DNA of 64,000 bases from PGYT01 sp963675055 (GTDB taxonomy: Bacteria; Bacteroidota; Ignavibacteria; Ignavibacteriales; Melioribacteraceae), in assembly GCA_963675055.2 (NCBI GenBank), contig CAXXJE010000004.1:744001-808000 (forward strand), written 5' to 3'. Below the pieces are notes generated by a model that saw only the letters and a program-made list of their open reading frames with translations, was not told where the DNA came from and made no database searches. Position numbers and translations under genes: made by a program. This document shows, piece by piece, positions 1 through 9,456 of the stretch; position 1 is the first letter of the stretch, and the number at the start of each line of letters is the position of its first letter.

Positions 1-54
1 ATACGTCATAGGAAGTAAAAGTATAAAAAACAGTTTTACGGTTCTGATCTTCAT
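1..54 (-). CDS. Start of an exported protein, cut by the window edge
   Basis: Eighteen codons run from an ATG at 54-52 to the window edge, reading MKIRTVKLFFILLLPMTY. A basic N-terminus followed by a hydrophobic run is what a Sec or lipoprotein signal peptide looks like. A purine-rich AGGA lies about ten bases upstream. It follows the DUF819 gene on the same strand after about 70 bp, so it is probably the next gene of the large minus-strand operon. The function cannot be known from this fragment. Confidence 0.5.
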   Translation of the reverse strand, partial: MKIRTVKLFFILLLPMTY

Positions 55-123
55 ATCATATATCCTGTAATTATATTTTTAAACATGTTGTTTTTGTTTT
101 GTCATGTATATCGACTTATCAGG

Positions 124-1314
124 TTAAAATACATTTCCTAATACAAGTCCAACTAAGTACCCTGTATAATTCCCGATTATATAACCCCAAATACCTATCA
201 ATAAAGAAGGAACGACGAGCGCATGCCAGCCCTTTGCATTTGCAATTGCAACACCGTTCATAGGTCCGCCGGAAGTAACAATAGCGGCCAAAACAAGTTC
301 TTCCAACTGGAACTTAAACAATTTCCCGAGAGAAAAAGTAACAATGAAGTTGAACAAGAGTATGATTGCACAAAACAGAAGCATGGTCGGCGCTTCGACT
401 ACTACGGTTTTAATACTTGCCGGAATTCCAATGAGAGCGAAAAAGAGGAATATTAAGAATGTACCGAGTTCATCGGATCCGCTTATTCGCTTGGATAAAA
501 CAGGAAAGATAATCGGGAATAAAATTGAGAATGTTGTTAACAATAAATACTTTTGCCCGAGTACAGACTGAATAATGGCGGGATAATCGGATGCTGAAAA
601 GTACTCGCTAATCAGAGAAGATAGTGAGGCAATGACAAAAGCTATTGATATCGACATCCCGATATCAAGAAGACTTATTTGTTTAGAATTCCATAAACCA
701 TCCTTACTATCCGTCTCATTAATCCGGAAACTGCCGGTAAGTTCATTATCCGGAAATAATTTCTTAACCAGTTTCAGCGAGGGCAATGTAATTAAAACTA
801 TAAAGTACAAAGCCATAATTCCGTTATCCGCAACAAGCGTAGCATTTATCAAATCTCTCGGAGGTTCGAAAATTGATACAAGCGCAACGAAGTTTACCGC
901 CCCGCCGATATAGCTTCCGGTCATCGCGGGCACAATTAATTCCAGGTGAGGTACGGCAGCAGCAAGCAATAAAACAGCAATAACGCTCCCGACAATAGTA
1001 CCTAAGGCGCTCAGATGAAAAGCCCAGAACAACCTGCCCGTTTCTTTAAGAATTCTCCGTATGTCCATTTTAATTAATAATAGCGGGATAGTCAGAGGGA
1101 CAATGTATTCCCAAATTATATCATAAGAGACCGATTCGGTGGGAAGAAATCCTACATTGGACAGAATCATTCCTCCAATCATCGCAAGCAGTGCGCCTGT
1201 TAGTTTTTGGAATACTTTATATGTTTTCTCCAAATAAATACTTAAAGTTGCTACACTAAATAGCGAAGTCCATATAATCCAGTGATTCTCCGGGGAAATA
1301 AAACTCTCCATCAT
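124..1314 (-). CDS. DUF819 family integral membrane protein, putative transporter
   Basis: This 396-aa protein is almost entirely hydrophobic, with roughly ten to twelve membrane segments. Gly-rich stretches such as GSYIGGAVNFVAL (about residues 134-146) and TSGGPMNGVAIANAKGWHAL near the C-terminus are typical of DUF819 (YjcL-like) proteins. Their substrate is not established. The start has two adjacent ATGs, and an AGGA sequence 4-7 bases upstream supports either. It lies about 20 bp downstream of the D-cysteine desulfhydrase-like gene and closes a run of amino-acid and dipeptide enzymes. Import of a dipeptide or amino acid, or export of a product, is therefore a reasonable inference but not shown. 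Family assignment is fairly secure and the role is not. Confidence 0.8.
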   Translation of the reverse strand: MMESFISPENHWIIWTSLFSVATLSIYLEKTYKVFQKLTGALLAMIGGMILSNVGFLPTESVSYDIIWEYIVPLTIPLLLIKMDIRRILKETGRLFWAFHLSALGTIVGSVIAVLLLAAAVPHLELIVPAMTGSYIGGAVNFVALVSIFEPPRDLINATLVADNGIMALYFIVLITLPSLKLVKKLFPDNELTGSFRINETDSKDGLWNSKQISLLDIGMSISIAFVIASLSSLISEYFSASDYPAIIQSVLGQKYLLLTTFSILFPIIFPVLSKRISGSDELGTFLIFLFFALIGIPASIKTVVVEAPTMLLFCAIILLFNFIVTFSLGKLFKFQLEELVLAAIVTSGGPMNGVAIANAKGWHALVVPSLLIGIWGYIIGNYTGYLVGLVLGNVF

Positions 1315-1335
1315 TCAATCCTTTCCAAATAATTA

Positions 1336-2319
1336 TTACTTCAGCAAATTTTCTTTATATGAGAATAAAGCGGCAGTACCTCCGGTATGCCAAAACAGCA
1401 CAGTTTCATCCGGCTTGAATTGCCCATTTCTTATTAAATCCAACAGCCCGGCCATCGCCCTGCCCGTGTAAACAGGGTCAAGGAAAATACCCTCAGTTTC
1501 AGCAACTATTTTAATTGCCTCCCGCTCAGCTTCACCTACAATTCCATAACCTTTGCCCATATATTCTGAACGAATATCAACGTCAGATAAAACAAAGTTC
1601 GCGTCAATATTCAACAAATCGGAAGTTTCATTTGCGAGTTCCAAAACAAGTTGATTAAACGGAACAGATCCGGCCACTTCTTTGTCGATCTGAATCCCTA
1701 CAACCCTGGTTTCAGATTCCAGTTTTTTAAGTCCCGTCAGTAATCCGGCTTGTGTTGCTCCTGAACTTGACGGTACAATTATATAATCTATATCCGCCTT
1801 AATTCTTCCTGATTCCAATTCCATAGCGGCATTCACAAAACCAAGGGCTCCGATTGGATTCGAACCTCCGTATGGAATTACAAAAGGTTTCTTGCCTTGT
1901 TCAACCAGCTCATCATAGATTTGAGGAATCGTTTCACCCTTCCTGTATTTGCCGCTCCAGTGAATTTCGGATTTCAGAAGGTGATCCAGAAAAAGATTCC
2001 CTTCCGGTTTATATGGACTTTCTCCGCTAAGCACCAGATGACACTCCAAACCTGTAGAAGCGCAAACGGCAGCAGTCTGACAACAATGATTAGATTGTTG
2101 CGCTCCACCTGTAATAATTGCATCGCATCCTGATTCTATTGCCTCGGCAATTAAATACTCAAGTTTTCTTATTTTATTTCCGCCAAGAGCTAATCCCGAA
2201 AGATCATCTCTTTTCATTAAAATCCGCGGACCCCGCAATAATTCTGTGAGCCTTTCCAATCTAACAACGGGTGTTGGAAACGAACCCAACACATATCTCT
2301 TTACCATATCATGCACCAT
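1336..2319 (-). CDS. D-cysteine desulfhydrase / ACC deaminase family PLP enzyme
   Basis: A 327-aa fold-type II PLP enzyme. The PLP lysine is K49 in GGNKIRKLEY, and the phosphate/substrate loop is QQSNHCCQTA (about 75-84). In this family a His after QSN is more typical of D-cysteine desulfhydrase than of true ACC deaminase. D-cysteine desulfhydrase converts D-cysteine to pyruvate, sulfide and ammonia, and relatives act on other D-amino acids such as D-serine. The C-terminal FWHTGGTAALF is also characteristic. Length is normal and no signal peptide is present, so it is cytosolic. It sits about 15 bp downstream of a KBL/BioF-like gene and upstream of DUF819, which fits disposal of D-amino acids released from imported peptides. 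The exact substrate is uncertain. Confidence 0.85.
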   Translation of the reverse strand: MVHDMVKRYVLGSFPTPVVRLERLTELLRGPRILMKRDDLSGLALGGNKIRKLEYLIAEAIESGCDAIITGGAQQSNHCCQTAAVCASTGLECHLVLSGESPYKPEGNLFLDHLLKSEIHWSGKYRKGETIPQIYDELVEQGKKPFVIPYGGSNPIGALGFVNAAMELESGRIKADIDYIIVPSSSGATQAGLLTGLKKLESETRVVGIQIDKEVAGSVPFNQLVLELANETSDLLNIDANFVLSDVDIRSEYMGKGYGIVGEAEREAIKIVAETEGIFLDPVYTGRAMAGLLDLIRNGQFKPDETVLFWHTGGTAALFSYKENLLK

Positions 2320-2334
2320 GGGATGAAATTAGTC

Positions 2335-3432
2335 TTAAATTGCTGAGCTTATTGCTTCAACCAGGAGTTCAATTTGTAATTCCGTCGTTGAACTTGTAAT
2401 TATAAATCTAAAGTGTCCTCCCGGAGGCGCGCCCGGATAGTTAATAAAGGGTGGATATATACCTCTGTTCAAAAGAGTGTGTTCCAGTTTTTTATTTTTC
2501 AACTCATCATTAAGCGTAATTGAAAAAATAGGTGCCGGACTATTCGGCATAACAAATCCCATATCAGCAAATCTCTTTTTCAGAATAATAGTCCGTTCCT
2601 GTAGGTCCGTAATCAACTTTCTGTTTTCAGTTAAATATGAAATCGACTTAATTGCCGCCGCCGCTAAAGGCAATGCAAGTCCCGTACTACCCGAAAAAGC
2701 AAGACTCTTTTTATGAATTTTATCTATTAAATCCGAATCACCTTGAATAAGGCCGCCTAAAGTTCCGAAACCCTTGCTCAAAGTGCCGGTCTGGAAAAAC
2801 GAATTTCTGTTAAGCCCTTTTACTTCCCAGCTTCCTTTACCGGTTTCACCAACAACCGCCATTGCATGCGCATCATCTATCATTAATTTCCCGTTATACT
2901 TACTTACTATTTCAGCGTAATCCTCAAGCGGCGGAATATCGCCTCTTGCCGGGAATACTCCGTCCGTCATAACAAGAACTCTGCTCCCGCCGGAAGTATT
3001 GGCTTCAAGCTTTTCACTGAGGTCCTGAGCATCAAGAAATTTGAATTTAATAATCTTCTTGCCGAACTGCTTAACGGCGTCTGCGATACTGGAGTGTGAA
3101 ACTTCATCAATGAAAAAGATGTCATACTCATCAGCTATAGCCTGCAAAAGAATAATGTTAGACAGATACCCGCTGGTGAATACTGCAGCGGCTGCGGCTC
3201 CGAAAAACTCAGCAATTTTATTTTCGAGCTTTTTGTATATGATATGGTTCCCGGTTGTAGTGCGTGAACCGGTAGGATTGATTCCATATTTTTGAGTAGC
3301 CTCACGTACTGTATCTATTATCAAAGGATGATTCGACATCCTGTGATAGTCTATGCCTCCCAGGTATAACAGCTTCTTCCCGTCATGTACCAGGTAATCT
3401 CTGTTTAAAAATTCAACTTCCGGCCCAAGCAT
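2335..3432 (-). CDS. Aminotransferase class I/II, alpha-oxoamine synthase-like (KBL/BioF family)
   Basis: A 365-aa fold-type I PLP enzyme. TGTLSKGFGTLGG carries the Schiff-base lysine K220. MIDDAHAMAVVG (about 184-195) gives the Asp and His that contact PLP, and INPTGSRTTTGNH (51-63) matches the substrate loop of 8-amino-7-oxononanoate synthase and 2-amino-3-ketobutyrate CoA ligase. No other biotin or threonine-degradation gene is nearby, so bioF and kbl are not assigned. Its start ATG shares one base with the stop of the epimerase-like gene upstream (TAATG), which indicates translational coupling. A lyase or aldolase role on an amino acid made by the neighbouring enzymes is possible. The family is clear and the reaction is open. 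Confidence 0.8.
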   Translation of the reverse strand: MLGPEVEFLNRDYLVHDGKKLLYLGGIDYHRMSNHPLIIDTVREATQKYGINPTGSRTTTGNHIIYKKLENKIAEFFGAAAAAVFTSGYLSNIILLQAIADEYDIFFIDEVSHSSIADAVKQFGKKIIKFKFLDAQDLSEKLEANTSGGSRVLVMTDGVFPARGDIPPLEDYAEIVSKYNGKLMIDDAHAMAVVGETGKGSWEVKGLNRNSFFQTGTLSKGFGTLGGLIQGDSDLIDKIHKKSLAFSGSTGLALPLAAAAIKSISYLTENRKLITDLQERTIILKKRFADMGFVMPNSPAPIFSITLNDELKNKKLEHTLLNRGIYPPFINYPGAPPGGHFRFIITSSTTELQIELLVEAISSAI

Positions 3433-4556
3433 TATTTCACCTCTTCAAGGCTATTAACGTAATCTTTATCCGGACATGCGCCTATTCCGGGTTCATCCGG
3501 TACAGTAATGATACCTTTTTCAATAGTTATACCGCCGACAACCGGATCCTCCGAATGCTCAAGGTACGAATCCAGATCGAAAAATTTGATAATAGGATTT
3601 GACAATCCGAAATGAGCAGCAGCAGTTAGACCCAGCTTTGATTCAGACATGCATCCTATCATTGACGGAATCGCTCCGGCTTCTGCTAGATGCGCTATTT
3701 TAACGGCATTATGAATTCCGCCTGACTTGGAGAATTTTATATTGAAATACGGAGCTACATTGTTATTGATAAGGTTAATAGCATTGAAAGGTGAAAACAA
3801 CGATTCATCGGCCATTACGGGAATAGAAGAATTTCCGCTAACAAATTTCATCCCGTTGATATCATTAACTCGACAGGGCTGTTCACAAAATTCTATATCA
3901 AACTCGGCAAACGCATCGAGGTTTTTTTTCGCAGTCATTCTGTCCCAACCCTGATTGGCATCAATTCGGAGTTTTGTTTCCGGTCCCACCGCATTCCGAA
4001 TATTCTTCAGTCTCACATAATCAGCATTATCATCAAGACCTAGTTTTACCTTAATAATCCTGAATCCCATCGCTTTTATGGCAGAAGCTTTTGCTCCGGC
4101 TTCTGCAGGATCGCATATCCCGATAGTCATATCGGTTTCAATTTCCTTCTTCTCACCACCCAGGAACAAGTATAAAGGCATTCCCGCTACTTTGGCGGCA
4201 ATATCATAAAGCGCCATATCCACAGCACTTTTTATTGTCGTGTTGTGCGGGAGAAAAGAGTCCATCAGTTGAATTATCGACTCAATTCGGAGCGGATTTT
4301 TTCCGATTAATACATTCTTCAATTCCTTTGCGGCAGCAAAGTTTATCAACTGTGTTTCACCTACAAGCGCATGAAACGGCGCCGCCTCACCCCAGCCTTC
4401 AACTCCAATGTCGGTTTCTATTTTCACCAGTACATTGTTCGCATTCTCAAGACTCATTGTTGCTATCTGAAACAGTTCTTTCAGCGGGATATCAAACCTA
4501 TAAATTTTGATATCGGTAATTTTCATACTTGTTTGACTTCGGATAATTTGGTTCAT
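3432..4556 (-). CDS. Dipeptide epimerase-like enolase superfamily protein
   Basis: An enolase-superfamily (muconate lactonizing subgroup) protein of 374 aa from the chosen ATG. The KxK acid/base pair is in IIKVKLG, the metal ligands are in RIDANQGW, CEQPC and MADES, and the second lysine is in KFSKSGG. A Phe-Asp-Leu-Asp motif near the C-terminus corresponds to the DxD that binds the substrate amino group in L-Ala-D/L-Glu and other dipeptide epimerases. Such enzymes recycle murein peptides or racemise food dipeptides. Three ATGs compete (4565, 4556, 4526). Only 4556 has a well-spaced AGGA about 8 bases upstream. It is coupled to the PLP enzyme downstream. Residue specificity cannot be read from the sequence. 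Confidence 0.83.
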   Translation of the reverse strand: MNQIIRSQTSMKITDIKIYRFDIPLKELFQIATMSLENANNVLVKIETDIGVEGWGEAAPFHALVGETQLINFAAAKELKNVLIGKNPLRIESIIQLMDSFLPHNTTIKSAVDMALYDIAAKVAGMPLYLFLGGEKKEIETDMTIGICDPAEAGAKASAIKAMGFRIIKVKLGLDDNADYVRLKNIRNAVGPETKLRIDANQGWDRMTAKKNLDAFAEFDIEFCEQPCRVNDINGMKFVSGNSSIPVMADESLFSPFNAINLINNNVAPYFNIKFSKSGGIHNAVKIAHLAEAGAIPSMIGCMSESKLGLTAAAHFGLSNPIIKFFDLDSYLEHSEDPVVGGITIEKGIITVPDEPGIGACPDKDYVNSLEEVK

Positions 4557-4655
4557 CGAATACATCCTATAATTTCGTTACAATTTAATCACATGCGAAT
4601 GAATATTTTTTCGCTTAAACACTCCCCCGGCTAATCAATTCTATAACCTGTAAGT

Positions 4656-6158
4656 CTATTTAATCAATAATGATTTTTGAATTTTCTTAGTCTTAGCTGT
4701 TTTCAATTCGATATAATAAATCCCTGAAGGCAGAGAAGCCGAGTCCCAATCAATTTGTTTATATCCCGACGGCTCATATTCGTTCTTCAGTAAAGCAACA
4801 TTTTGTCCAAGAGCATTATATACACTAAGTTTCACATGTGAAGGTTTATTAAGTTCATAACCGATTTTTGTTGTGGCATTAAACGGATTAGGATAATTTT
4901 GGTACAATTTAAAATCTTCTATTAAATCCGAATCACCGTTTACACCGGTTCCCGAATCAAAGAGATCATGTTCCGGCCATTTATCCACCGTACCGACAGC
5001 TTCCCACATCATATTGTCAAGTTGATAATTGAACTCATCCGAATTCGGAGGACGAAAGTTAATCAACACCGCCCAGCATATTTGTCCTGATGTTGTGCGG
5101 ACAAGCAGTGCAGTGGTTCCGGGAAGACTGCCGTTATGCCACCAATTGCCGCCGTTATTTACAGCCCACCCTTTTGCATAATTCGGATTTACCAGCGAGG
5201 GTGTTCTCATTATGTTAATTATCCCGGGGCTTAAAATATCAGGACGAGAATTGAATCCGTCCACAGCCAGTACAAATTTCAGCAAATCCGAAGCATTTGA
5301 TATCCAGCCGCCGTTGGCTGTCATGGCTTCGATATCGAATCCGCCGTAAGGTGTGGGCAACATATCTCCGGTGCCGTATATCGATTTCGAAAGAGGTGCT
5401 CCTTCGTAATCGTGATAGTAAACTTCCCGATCAGCAGCTTCTTCAATTAAGTTTTTACATATTTTCAGTGAGTTCGCTCCGATCGGTTCGAAAATATTCT
5501 CAATTACATAATCATCATATTCCATACCGCTAACTCTTTCGATTATCTGCCCTAAAAGACAGTAACCGAAGTTGGAATACGAGTACTGCATTCCCGGTTG
5601 AAAATCCAATTTATATTTGAGCTTATATTCAATAATAGTAAATATTTCCGGGGGTGGAGACACGTTCATCTTTGAAGCAATGCTAAGAGTCTGGAACATT
5701 GGGTCACCACTTACGTACCTGTTCCACCCCCCGGTATGCTGAAGTAAATCTCTTATCGTAATATCTTCAACAAGAGAATCCCTGAAAGCGGAATAGATCG
5801 AGTCGTTTAATAATCCATCGTAACCGAATACATTATCATCCAGACTCAGTTTATTCTGTTCAAGTAGATGTAAAATCGCCACGGCTGTAACAGGTTTTGA
5901 AACACTTGCAATACGGAAGCGATGATCAGGCTGGACTTTCTCACGGAGGTCCTTGTCGGCAAATCCGAATCCCCTGGCATAAACGAGACGTCCTTCTTTA
6001 CTGATAGCAACAGATGCCCCCGGCACATTCCAATCACTTAAGAACTTCGATATCTTAAAGTCGACATCTCTCATTTCCGGCACATCAAGACCGGTCTGCC
6101 CCTCAACACTTACGATTCCAAGCAAGCACAGTAATACGAGCGAAATAATTAATTTCAT
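4656..6158 (-). CDS. Secreted serine hydrolase (beta-lactamase / D-aminopeptidase family) with T9SS sorting domain
   Basis: A class C beta-lactamase-fold serine hydrolase. The nucleophile motif is SVSK (S94-K97 counted from the upstream ATG at 6185), the Tyr motif is YSN in QYSYSNFGYC, and the third motif is HNG in WWHNGSLPG. The start at 6158 gives a clean signal peptide (MKLIISLVLLCLLG); the alternative at 6185 adds nine residues. The last ~90 residues are a T9SS type A sorting domain (YQNYPNPFNATTKIGYEL followed by a YNALGQ strand), so the enzyme should cross the outer membrane. Family members include D-Ala carboxypeptidases, D-aminopeptidases and esterases. Next to a dipeptide epimerase and a D-amino-acid enzyme, a D-specific peptidase role is plausible but inferred. 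Confidence 0.85.
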   Translation of the reverse strand: MKLIISLVLLCLLGIVSVEGQTGLDVPEMRDVDFKISKFLSDWNVPGASVAISKEGRLVYARGFGFADKDLREKVQPDHRFRIASVSKPVTAVAILHLLEQNKLSLDDNVFGYDGLLNDSIYSAFRDSLVEDITIRDLLQHTGGWNRYVSGDPMFQTLSIASKMNVSPPPEIFTIIEYKLKYKLDFQPGMQYSYSNFGYCLLGQIIERVSGMEYDDYVIENIFEPIGANSLKICKNLIEEAADREVYYHDYEGAPLSKSIYGTGDMLPTPYGGFDIEAMTANGGWISNASDLLKFVLAVDGFNSRPDILSPGIINIMRTPSLVNPNYAKGWAVNNGGNWWHNGSLPGTTALLVRTTSGQICWAVLINFRPPNSDEFNYQLDNMMWEAVGTVDKWPEHDLFDSGTGVNGDSDLIEDFKLYQNYPNPFNATTKIGYELNKPSHVKLSVYNALGQNVALLKNEYEPSGYKQIDWDSASLPSGIYYIELKTAKTKKIQKSLLIK

Positions 6159-6235
6159 AAATGTATTTATAATTACTATTTGCAATAATTAATGGGAGTT
6201 GCATCAATTATCAACTCCCGCAATGATATATCAGC

Positions 6236-8272
6236 CTATTGTAAAACGACCATCTTTCTGACGGCTGAGTGTTTCCCGGACTTAATACTGTAAAAATAAA
6301 CTCCGGATGTGACTCCGCTCCCCGTGTTCCATTCTACAGTGTGATTACCGGCCTGTTTAAATTCATTTAACAGCGTTACGATTTTCTGTCCGAGTAAATT
6401 ATAAACGGTAATATTAACAATACCAGCATCCGGTATGGAATATCCAATGGTTGTTGACGGATTAAAAGGATTCGGGTAATTCTGACCAAGGACGAACTCA
6501 TTCGGGATACTGTACATATTATCATCAACGTCGGTTGTGGACAAGTCTGTTTTAAGCCAGAATAACGATTCTGTACCGCCGAATGCAGCTGTCAGAATTT
6601 CATCGCCCGTATATGCAAGTCCCCACATAGCACCATTAGGACGGCTAACCGTATTCACTTGAGTTAGTGTTTTATCGCCGTCATAATCATAAATCCTAAT
6701 TAAATCGGATGGACGGTCATTTACCCATAATTGCCCTTCTACCCATTCCATACCGCCGGAATATGTAATAGGGGTATCAACAAAGGCTGATTCCATCGGG
6801 ACACCATCCAGATCGAACCTGAATAATTCGTTATTTGGGACATTATCCACGTTACCGCGGCCTACCCACACAATATCTTCATGTATAGCAAGTCCGCGCT
6901 GCCTGTTTGTAGCACCGCTGGCGCCCAAAATATCCGTCGGCCAGAAATTGACAACCGTACCGTTTGTGTCAATTTCCCAAACTTCACCGGTTCCTGCAGA
7001 GAACTGATTTGCATAAATCGTACCGTATTTGCTCCATGCCGCTCCCTGCGAATTTGCGGGAGCTCCTTCGGGATTATCGAATGTCTTGAGAGTTTCCCCT
7101 GTGTTTTTGTCGATCTTATACCATTTGTTATCGCCTTCATTAATCATCCACGCATAATTACCGTCGTAAGCAACGGCCACCCAGCCTGTTCGTCCCAGGG
7201 GTAATTCGTTAATAACGTCACCCTGTAGCGGCCCGCCGGCACGAATACCAAATATACTGCTGGTTACTCCTTCCCTGTTCTGGTCGGATACTGCGATTAA
7301 ATAGAATGTATAGTATTGTGCTTCAACAAGATCCGTCACCGTAAACTGTTGATCGGTTGTATTTCCGATCAATTCGCCGGTATCACCGCTATAGATATTG
7401 ATACTGGCCGCAGATCCGGCATCACCATTCAGGAAGGTTGAAGGATTAGTCCAGCTAAGCTGAATTGAAGTTTTCGAGGATGCATCACTCTCTGCTGTTA
7501 GATTTGTGGGGGCAAGTAAATATCCTCCGTGACCCTTCCCAATATACATCTTGTAAACAACATCCTGATCCCAGCAAACGGAAATCACATCATTGCCGTC
7601 GAACGCAAGGTCATGTGACAACTGTCCCCAGTCTCCCGGAATTTGCGAATTAATCCTGTCTATGAAGGTCCCGTCCAACGAATAACTTGCGAAATAAAAC
7701 CTGTCGTCGTTAATCCATATCTCATCCTCTGCAAAACAAATCTGGTTTAACCAGGCAACTTCATTAACTGCAAAAGACTGGAGCTGAGTCCCTTCCGTGT
7801 TCACCTGGTAAATCATACCGGCGCCATTGTCATTTGTCCCGATCCAGAAGTTCGTACCGTCCCAGTCCACACCTCGAAGCAATCCGCCGACGCCAGGATC
7901 GATGAAACCTACAGAGTCTCCTGTTGCCGGGTCCATCCCGTACAACCCCTGATAACCGTCATTCCACGGGCAGGCCAGCCAGAGATTGGTGCCGTCGAAA
8001 GTCATAGACCATGCATATCCTGCCTGATCCAAAGAAAATGGAACCGGAACAGACGAAATTTCCGAAAAGTCCGTTCCATTAAGTTTATAAACAGTATGTT
8101 CGGATTCATGATAAACATACGCCGCATTATTAGCTTGATCGAATGTTATTCCGACATTTCCGAATTTGTAGGGATACTTCCCGACTATTTCCCCGTTAGC
8201 CGATAATGAGGAGAATGCTCCCGTAAAAAGAGCACAGATCAATACTACTAAAACTGTTGTTCGCTTCTTCAT
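6236..8272 (-). CDS. Secreted beta-propeller / fibronectin III protein with T9SS sorting domain
   Basis: A 678-aa exported protein starting with a signal peptide that ends near FSSLSANG. Residues ~25-250 and ~350-590 contain repeated short blocks of the type FDGTNLWLA, WDGTNFWIG and YDGNYAWMI, as in NHL/YncE-like propeller blades. Between them (~255-345) is a fibronectin type III-like segment (SIQLSWTNPS). The C-terminal ~80 residues are a T9SS sorting domain with VLGQNYPNPFNPSTTIGYSI and a final MVVLQ strand. No catalytic motif is visible, so binding or display at the cell surface is the likely role. It lies between the PorV-like gene and the serine hydrolase gene in the same operon. Confidence 0.82.
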   Translation of the reverse strand: MKKRTTVLVVLICALFTGAFSSLSANGEIVGKYPYKFGNVGITFDQANNAAYVYHESEHTVYKLNGTDFSEISSVPVPFSLDQAGYAWSMTFDGTNLWLACPWNDGYQGLYGMDPATGDSVGFIDPGVGGLLRGVDWDGTNFWIGTNDNGAGMIYQVNTEGTQLQSFAVNEVAWLNQICFAEDEIWINDDRFYFASYSLDGTFIDRINSQIPGDWGQLSHDLAFDGNDVISVCWDQDVVYKMYIGKGHGGYLLAPTNLTAESDASSKTSIQLSWTNPSTFLNGDAGSAASINIYSGDTGELIGNTTDQQFTVTDLVEAQYYTFYLIAVSDQNREGVTSSIFGIRAGGPLQGDVINELPLGRTGWVAVAYDGNYAWMINEGDNKWYKIDKNTGETLKTFDNPEGAPANSQGAAWSKYGTIYANQFSAGTGEVWEIDTNGTVVNFWPTDILGASGATNRQRGLAIHEDIVWVGRGNVDNVPNNELFRFDLDGVPMESAFVDTPITYSGGMEWVEGQLWVNDRPSDLIRIYDYDGDKTLTQVNTVSRPNGAMWGLAYTGDEILTAAFGGTESLFWLKTDLSTTDVDDNMYSIPNEFVLGQNYPNPFNPSTTIGYSIPDAGIVNITVYNLLGQKIVTLLNEFKQAGNHTVEWNTGSGVTSGVYFYSIKSGKHSAVRKMVVLQ

Positions 8273-8370
8273 AAGCTTACCCCGCTATATTTTTTTAATT
8301 TTATAAATTAGTAAATAGTGCTTTTATCGAATACCCGAACAATACTGTTTATGTCGGAAACCAATGGTTC

Positions 8371-9393
8371 TTACTGCGATATTGTGATACCGAATCTGTT
8401 TACTCCATCAAGCACACCGAAATAAGAGTAAGAATAATCGAGCGAGAACAATCCGAGTCCGCCCAATATCATTTTTAATCCCGCGCCTACTGAAAAAGTA
8501 CTTTCGGAGTATCCAAGTCTGTAACCGGAACGAATGCAGAACCGGCTGTCATATGTGTACTCAACTCCGATATTGGCTTTCAGGTCGTAATCCACTGCGC
8601 TAGACAGGTCAACCGATGTCAGCAACTGCGAAACATCCGATCTGAAAAAGTCGCTTTCGTTTCCGATTACATCGGTCGATAATCCGATCCGAAAAGTAGT
8701 CGGCAATGTCCATTCATCCCCAATAAGTTCACTTGGTGTTTCAAGCAATCCCTGGTATTCCGGTTCACCGGGGAACTGCATATCTATTCCCGACATTTTC
8801 ATTGCAGGTCCGACATTAGTAAGACTCATACCGATATTAAGCCCGTATATATCGGTATTAAGAAGAAGCCCGAAATCCACGGCAAATGATTCCGCACTAT
8901 TTCTCGCGATACTTTCCCGCAGATATTTTATATTTAATCCGACCGATAATCTTTCAATCATCTTTTTGGCAACCGTTATACCAAGTGACATATTGGAAAC
9001 ATCATAATACTGACCGGTACCATTCCAGTCGGATTCAGTCGTTATTTCAATATCACCCGAAGTAAGGTAAACTGCGTTTAATCCGACTATAAAATCATTG
9101 CTGAAAGGAATTGTTAGTCCGCCGAAATTATGGTTTATTCCGGCATACAAATCCAAATGCTCAATCTGGACGGTGATGGAATTATAGGAAGTTAAACCGG
9201 CAGGATTCCAGTACATCGAACTAAGGTCATCCGCAATACTCGTAAACGCACCGCCGAGCGCTGAAGCTCTAGCCCCAACCTCGATCTTTGTAAAATTAGC
9301 CGCACTTGTTCCTACTTTTGTATCACCTGCGTTTATATGATAATAAACAACCAAATTGATCAGCAGGATGAATACAATTTTGTCCTTTTTCAT
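8371..9393 (-). CDS. PorV/PorQ-like outer-membrane barrel
   Basis: A 340-aa protein with a signal peptide followed by FTKIEVGARASALGGAFTSI and MYWNPAGL (about 35-70), the hallmark N-terminus of PorV/PorQ (UPF0164-like) outer-membrane proteins. The rest alternates short amphipathic strands, and the C-terminal strand carries YSYFGVLDGVNRFG. In T9SS bacteria PorV is the shuttle that collects cargo at the translocon; here it lies beside three genes whose products carry T9SS-type C-terminal domains. A dedicated shuttle for these cargos is an inference. It may instead be a general paralogue, of which these genomes often have several. Confidence 0.83.
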   Translation of the reverse strand: MKKDKIVFILLINLVVYYHINAGDTKVGTSAANFTKIEVGARASALGGAFTSIADDLSSMYWNPAGLTSYNSITVQIEHLDLYAGINHNFGGLTIPFSNDFIVGLNAVYLTSGDIEITTESDWNGTGQYYDVSNMSLGITVAKKMIERLSVGLNIKYLRESIARNSAESFAVDFGLLLNTDIYGLNIGMSLTNVGPAMKMSGIDMQFPGEPEYQGLLETPSELIGDEWTLPTTFRIGLSTDVIGNESDFFRSDVSQLLTSVDLSSAVDYDLKANIGVEYTYDSRFCIRSGYRLGYSESTFSVGAGLKMILGGLGLFSLDYSYSYFGVLDGVNRFGITISQ

Positions 9394-9456
9394 ATTGTTA
9401 ACTCACACGGTTTTAATTTATAATTCTAAATTCTCATCTGCTTTACAGCGCTTTAA

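Noticed and set aside
2335..3432. bioF or kbl as a specific gene name
   Set aside because: The family signature fits both, but no biotin or threonine-degradation genes are nearby.
6862..7204. Overlapping short frames on both strands within the propeller protein gene
   Set aside because: Antisense or out-of-frame shadows of a gene with signal peptide and sorting domain.
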